A DNA stretch of 64,000 nt from Actinoplanes couchii. GTDB lineage: Bacteria; Actinomycetota; Actinomycetes; Mycobacteriales; Micromonosporaceae. The stretch lies in NCBI RefSeq assembly GCF_016862075.1, contig NZ_BOMG01000102.1, forward strand, positions 62,001 through 126,000, given 5' to 3'. A program made the translations under genes and the position numbers. Below are positions 59,201 through 64,000 of the stretch, in pieces; within the stretch, counting starts at the first letter, position 1; every line of letters begins with the position of its first letter. Below the pieces are notes generated by a model, which did no database searches, was not told where the DNA came from, and saw only the letters and a list, made by a program, of their open reading frames with translations.

Positions 59201-62200
59201 CGTACCGGCACGGGTGCGAAGAGCACGATCGACCTCGCCGCGTGGAAAGTTGGCGCGAGCGGCATGAAACAGTCGAACGTCGACGGCAAGACCAGCACGA
59301 CCGCCGCCGCGGAAGCGCAGGCGCTCGCCAAGGTCGGCCCGACCGCCGGTGGTGACGTCATCACCCGGATCCCGATCCCCGGCACGATCGCGGAGAAGGA
59401 GCCGTCCGGCATCGGGTACGACGGCGACGTCTGGGTCCACGACTACGTCAAGCGCACCAACACCGCCTGGACGGTGACCGGCAAGAACACCGGGAAGACC
59501 TTCGACGCGTCGTGGAACCCCGACTACCGGGCGTTCGACATGGCCCTGGACACCAGGACCGGTGACATGTGCCAGATGGAGGACAGCCCGGCCAGCTACA
59601 TCCACTGTTTCGACCGGACGACAGGCAAGGAGACCAGGCAGGTCAAGGGTGACTGGTCCACGCTGCAGCTGACCGGTCTCGCCTACAACCCGGCCCGGGA
59701 CGTCTTCTACGTCGGCGGCCGCCGCAACGGCATGATCGGCACCGTCGCCGGCACCTCCCACGACAAGCCCGGCGCGTTGCTGTCGTTCTGCGCGCCGCCG
59801 CTGCCCGAGGTGATGGGCCTGGCCTACAACCAGGCGTCGGACACCATCTGGTACACCGACCTCACCTCGAACCGGCCGACCCGTCTGCTGCAGGTCGACC
59901 CGGTCGACTGTTCGCTGGTGAACGCCTGGTGGTTCCCGGGCCAGAAGGCCGGCCAGGGCGGCGGCCTGGAGACCGACGCCACCGGGGCGCTGTGGGCGGC
60001 CGACCAGATCGCCGACGACGTGGTGCTCGTCGACGTCGAGGACGACCTGCTCACCGACCTGCCGTGGCTGTCGCTCTCCTCGTCCGGCGGCACCCTCGCC
60101 CCCGGAAAGTCGACGACGGTCCAGGTCAAGATCTCGTCGCAGGGCGCGAAGCCCGGCGTCCAGGGCGCGAACATCGTGGTCCGGTCCGACTCCGGCCGCC
60201 AGTCCAAGAGCTACGTCCCGGTGACGCTCACGACCACGAAGTACCAGGTCGGCGTCAACGCCGGCGGCGCGAAACTCACCGACGGCTCCGGCTTCACCTG
60301 GTCCGCTGACCAGTTGGCCGGCAAGAAGACGTGGGGATTCGAGGGCAGAACCAAGGTCAACACCACCAGGAGCCCGATTTCCGGTACGACGGACGACGCG
60401 CTGTTCCAGTCCCAGCGCACCACCGACGACAAGCAGCTGTTCTACCGCTTCCCGGACGCGCCGGCCGGCACCTACGCGATCGACCTCGGTTTCGCCGAGA
60501 TCGACCGGGCGACCAGGGGCAAGCGGGTGTTCGACGTGCTCGTGGACGGAACGCTCACTGATTACGCGTACGACCCGGCCGCCGTTGTGGGTTTGCATGC
60601 CGCCGACTGGCGCAAGACCGTCGTGCAGCACAAGGGTGGTCCGTTGACCGTCGAGTTGCGGGGTTCGAAAGGCTTGAAGGCCCCGAGCATCGCCGCGCTG
60701 CGGGTGACGCTCGACCCGCGTGCCGACGTGGCGGAGCCGGAACCGCAGCCCGAACAGCCGGATCCGGGTCCGGTGCCGGTGGCGCCCGCCGGTCGCTCGT
60801 ACACGGCGAAGGTGACCGACGGTCTCTACCGCCAGGGCACTGTCGAGTCCGGCTGGCACGGCGACGACCTGTGCGGCGTGCTGTGGTTCGACGCCGGCTA
60901 CCTGCAGCCGTTCTACGACGGCTCCTGGGACGGCGTGTGCGTGACCACGAACGGGACGCTGACCTTCGACCGCGCCAACACGCAGGGCAGTAACACGGCG
61001 CTGCCGTCGGCGTACCCGATCGACGCGATCTACCCGTTCTGGGACGACCTGATCGTCGACGACGAGGCCGGGATCTACTTCAGGACCACGCAGGTGGACA
61101 ACGTGGCGGCGCAGGTAGTCGAGTGGCGGAACGTCGCCTTCTACAGTGACCGGACGGCGCGGGTCAGTTTCTCGGTCACGCTGATCGCCGACGGCCGGAT
61201 CCAGATCGGATACGGCGACGGTGTCGGCGGCGCGAACCCCCTCACGCGGGGTTCGTCGGCGACGGTCGGGGTGGAGAGCCTGAACCGCAATGCCGCGGTC
61301 CAGCACTCCGTCGACCAGCCCGTACTCAAAGCCGGTCTGGGTCTGGAATTCCAGCTCCCGGCAGCGGGCACGATCGAGGGCACGGTCACCGACGTCAACG
61401 ACGGCACACCGATCGAGGGCGCCGTCGTCACGCTGGGGGAGCGGGTCATCTCGACCGACGTGAAGGGCCGGTGGAAGGCCCAGGCGCTGGTGGGGGAGAA
61501 CACCGTGCGGGTGGAGGCGCCGAACTATGTCGCCGCCGTTCTGCCGGTGCCGATCACGAAGAAGGACCAGGCCGAGGTACGGAACACCGCGCTGACCACG
61601 GGCATCGCCACCGTCAGCACGGGGAACCTCGACTGGCTCCTCGACCAAGGCCTTTTCGGCCAGGGCAAGAAGGCGACGGCCGAGGTGACCGTCACCAACA
61701 GTGGTTCCGCCCCCATGGACGTGCGGGTTAGCGAGGCCACCGACCTGCCGTGGCTGTCCCTGACGGGTGCGGCCGCGACCGGCACGGTCAAGCTGGCGGC
61801 CGGCACGTCCACCAAGGTCACGGTGACGGCTTCCAACGCCGGTATCAAGCCGGGTGTGCTGACCGGTGACCTGGTCGTGACGTCGACCGCGGGCAACGGC
61901 CAGACCCAGGTCAAGCCGGTCCGTCTGGCGACGTCGGCGTACTGGAAGGGGGTCGACGCCGGCGGCTCGGGCCACGTAGGCGCCGACTTCACCTGGTCGG
62001 CAGATCAGGTGCTGACCGGCTCACGGACCTGGGGTCATGTGGGCGGCACGGCACGCTCCACCAGGTCCGACATCGCCGGCACCACGGACGACGCCCTGTT
62101 CCGCACCCAGCGGACCGGAGAGACGTTCAAGTACGTGTTCAAGAAGGCCCCGGCAGGGACGTACCGGATCGGCCTGGACTTCGCAGAGTTCGACAAGGTC

Positions 62201-62416
62201 AAGCCCGGCAACCGAGCCTTCGACGTGCTGGCCAACGGCAAGGTCCTGCTCCACGACCACGACGTGCAGGCCAAGGCAGGCACCCTGACGGCAGACACGA
62301 ACACGGCCACCGTCACCCACACCGGCGGCGACCTGACGATCGTCTTCACCCGGGAAAAGGGCGAGTCCGACCCGATCCTCAACGCCCTGAGGATCCAGGA
62401 GGACCCCCGCCTCTGA
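56294..62416 (+). pseudogene. Giant secreted S8 peptidase interrupted by one in-frame TGA
   Basis: A 2,040-codon frame, closed only by TGA at 57290-57292 (codon 333), where relatives would have Trp or similar between AAGIFST and SSGNSSPF. Signal peptide (1-22), propeptide region and S8 domain with Asp188 (VSNLDSGVQFDHP), His234 (DDDGHGTHTMG) and Ser409 (LSGTSMAAPHVAG); Ser409 lies after the stop. About 420-2040 holds carboxypeptidase-regulatory-like repeats, a propeller-like region and two malectin-like modules (about 1320-1475 and 1885-2040). Without readthrough a 332-residue inactive fragment results. GGAAGAGA precedes ATG 56294. Confidence 0.85.
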
Positions 62417-62429
62417 CCACCGCGGAGAC

Positions 62430-62460
62430 CCTGCCCCGGATCAGTCTGATCCGGGGCAGG
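62430..62460 (+). terminator. Perfect 14-bp hairpin after the S8 gene
   Basis: CCTGCCCCGGATCA (62430-62443) pairs perfectly with TGATCCGGGGCAGG (62447-62460) around GTC. It separates convergent genes and could terminate both. Confidence 0.85.
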
Positions 62461-62474
62461 CCCCGTTCTGGGAA

Positions 62475-63161
62475 TCACTGAAAGCGGGTTTGCAATCCGA
62501 CATAGGTCGGCCCCGGGACCATGTCGATCCACACGGTTTTGTACTGGCCCTCGATGCGCGCATAACACTGCTGGGGCAGTTTCTTGCCGATTTCCACCAG
62601 GGCGGCCTCGGGCAGTTCGTCACAGCGAGGCTCCTTGTCGGCCGAATAGCTACTCGCGACGGTTGCCAGAATGCCCGCGCGGGTGACCACGGTCTGCGTC
62701 GATTCGGCGGTCCACGAGAAGATGAGCCCACCCTTCGGTTCGGTGGTCACCTGATAGGGGACCGCCAGTTTCCCGTAGGTCACGGTGCAGGAAAACTGCG
62801 CGGCCTTCCCACCGGAGAACCCGGCGGGAAACTCACAGCGGCTGGTCGTCGGCGCGGCCACACCCGCCGCCTTCAGCACCCGCTCTTCGAGCTCATGCCG
62901 GATCTCCAGATCAGGCTGAGGATCGATGTACATGTTGGGCGGCTCCCACGTCGGCTCGGGCGCCTCAGGCGTAGCGGTCATCGCGGGAACCGGCTGCCCC
63001 AGCCCAGCCAGCGGATCCTGGCTGACGTGCTCGACGATCATCCACCCACCGCCACAGAGGACAACAACCCCGACGAGGACCCCCAAAAGCTTCCGATTCG
63101 TACGCTTCCGGCTGCCCGGCTGAGGTTCGGGTGCCACTCCATCGGGGGTCTCCAAGATCAC
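62475..63161 (-). CDS. Membrane-anchored hypothetical protein (DUF4333-like extracellular part)
   Basis: A 228-residue protein with a basic start (GSRKRTNRK), one membrane segment (about 25-42; LLGVLVGVVVLCGGGW), a Pro/Glu-rich linker and an outside domain with paired Cys (TTSRCEFPAGFSGGKAAQFS, then CTVTYGKLAVPYQVTTEP) resembling DUF4333, with a second Cys pair (EPRCDEL, PQQCYAR). The function is unknown. It converges on the S8 gene with a hairpin between. Confidence 0.7.
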   Translation of the reverse strand: MILETPDGVAPEPQPGSRKRTNRKLLGVLVGVVVLCGGGWMIVEHVSQDPLAGLGQPVPAMTATPEAPEPTWEPPNMYIDPQPDLEIRHELEERVLKAAGVAAPTTSRCEFPAGFSGGKAAQFSCTVTYGKLAVPYQVTTEPKGGLIFSWTAESTQTVVTRAGILATVASSYSADKEPRCDELPEAALVEIGKKLPQQCYARIEGQYKTVWIDMVPGPTYVGLQTRFQ

Positions 63162-63255
63162 CAGAACACAGTAACGACACCCTCGACAAACACGAATACG
63201 AGGCGCTGAACCTCACAATCACGCATACCCACGGGGGATAGTCGATCTTCTTAGA

Positions 63256-63996
63256 TCACCGGGTCAGGCGGTGTACCGCCCAGTGGCCGTTCCAATCCGC
63301 AAGATCAGATACCCAAGGGGCAGGGTTCTTCCAGGCCTTCGCTGCCCACTTGTCAGCATTCCGAGCTGCGAAGTCGTCCAACACCTTGGGGTCGGTCGTG
63401 CCCCAGGCTCGGAACTGGGCGAGCCACTCCTCGGCCTGGGCTGGCGTGTTACCGGCGCTGATCAGCCATGGGACGAGCATTGCCAACTCCACCCAGGGCG
63501 CCGCCTTGACCGCCATCGCCCAGTCGACGATTCGCAGACCATCCGATCTCACGATGAGGTTGGCCGGGCCGAGGTCGGAGTGAACCAGCGCGTCGCCGAC
63601 CATCGCCGGGTGCTCGAAGCCTAGCCGGCCTTGCGGGGTGAACAACGGCGCGTCGGGCGCCGGGGTATCACCAAGGGCGACCAGGGCTTCGCCGAGCAGG
63701 TCGAGGTCAGAGCTTCCTTGTGACAGGTCGGCGTGTGGGCCGGCGCAGTGTTCGAAGCCGACCACCAGCCACCCGGCCACCTCGAAGTGCCACTCGACCG
63801 CGGGTGAGTGAGACCCGCTGACAGCCTCACTCACCCCCAGCTCGAAGCGCAGAGACTGGACCCCGAAATCAGTGCTGGCCGCCTTGATGAACAACTTCCC
63901 GTTCGCTCCGGTGACGGTTGCGGCTATCTCCGCGTGATCGCCAGCGGCGGCCGGGATGGCGTGAGATCCATCGGTCCGGTCGGCTACCTCTTTCAT
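63256..63996 (-). CDS. Aminoglycoside phosphotransferase-fold protein (5' end near window edge)
   Basis: At least 246 residues of the APH/ChoK-like kinase fold: an N-lobe Lys (KLFIKAASTD), hinge region (AGWLVVGFEHCAGPHADLS), catalytic loop ALVHSDLGPANLIVRSDG with HSDLGPAN (HxDxxxxN) and metal Asp in LRIVDWAMA. The start at 63996 lies 5 bp from the window end, and the gene may begin outside it. The substrate could be an antibiotic, a small alcohol or unknown. It is preceded on the minus strand only by the window edge. Confidence 0.8.
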   Translation of the reverse strand: MKEVADRTDGSHAIPAAAGDHAEIAATVTGANGKLFIKAASTDFGVQSLRFELGVSEAVSGSHSPAVEWHFEVAGWLVVGFEHCAGPHADLSQGSSDLDLLGEALVALGDTPAPDAPLFTPQGRLGFEHPAMVGDALVHSDLGPANLIVRSDGLRIVDWAMAVKAAPWVELAMLVPWLISAGNTPAQAEEWLAQFRAWGTTDPKVLDDFAARNADKWAAKAWKNPAPWVSDLADWNGHWAVHRLTR

Positions 63997-64000
63997 GACG

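Noticed and set aside
56351..61975. 1,874-codon open frame on the minus strand
   Set aside because: It is antisense to the S8 peptidase, has no domain pattern, and is Arg/Gly/Asp/Val-rich as expected from the complement of GC-rich codons. Its length reflects codon bias.

Overview
This is a very GC-rich actinobacterial chromosome segment: GC-dominated third codon positions, many GTG and a few TTG starts, ATGA/GTGA gene overlaps, and one-component regulators that diverge from their targets. The mix of glycoside hydrolases and sugar ABC importers, Spo0M, an S8 peptidase with malectin-like modules and an agmatine/putrescine operon fits a soil Micromonosporaceae member, probably Actinoplanes-like. 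That placement is an inference. I saw no rRNA, tRNA, CRISPR array, transposase, integrase or origin.

Layout. 0-6.5 kb holds the tail of an upstream (KTGSVT)-repeat protein, a small membrane protein, AraC, cupin, XRE and aldo/keto reductase genes, and a LysR/DapA-family divergent pair. 6.5-7.7 kb holds an acetyltransferase and two decayed gene ends meeting at a rearrangement junction. 7.9-11.2 kb is a three-gene overlapping operon predicted to take agmatine to N-carbamoylputrescine, putrescine and 4-aminobutanal. 11.2-13 kb and 26.5-27.7 kb each hold an azoreductase diverging from a MarR regulator with symmetric operators between them. 13-18.5 kb has a two-component system, a dihydrolipoamide dehydrogenase and a TetR gene with two palindromes around its promoter. 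18.5-26.5 kb has hypothetical proteins, Spo0M, a MerR regulator, a pair of CNNM/CBS membrane proteins, a glycerophosphodiesterase and two pseudogene remnants. 27.7-35 kb is mostly regulators with neighbouring enzymes or exporters (LacI, ThuA-like, WYL/RidA, MFS/TetR) and an SMI1/KNR4 protein.

35-39 kb is a monosaccharide ABC importer operon. 39-43 kb has a TetR, a SulP anion transporter with a MerR gene behind it and a dyad in front, and a cytochrome P450. 43-45.5 kb is a four-module GH5 endoglucanase. 46-52.7 kb has a frameshifted lipB and a hemicellulose-type locus: LplABC-type importer, GH43 enzyme and LacI regulator. The promoter regions of the GH5 gene and of the importer share the nonamer GAAACTTTC. 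52.7-64 kb has a PRC-barrel protein, a large AAA/LuxR regulator, a 2,040-codon secreted S8 peptidase interrupted by one in-frame TGA, a membrane-anchored hypothetical and an aminoglycoside-phosphotransferase-fold protein running to the window edge.

The most unusual feature is a 92-93 bp element present three times in gaps (7728-7820, 18928-19019, and 23975-24066 on the minus strand). The copies have nearly equal length. Their first hairpin is conserved, while the second and third hairpins differ in sequence but stay self-complementary, which suggests a structured RNA or a palindromic mobile repeat. Next come the TGA-interrupted giant peptidase, the paired azoreductase/MarR modules, and two SMI1/KNR4 paralogues, one of which has lost about 100 residues from its centre.
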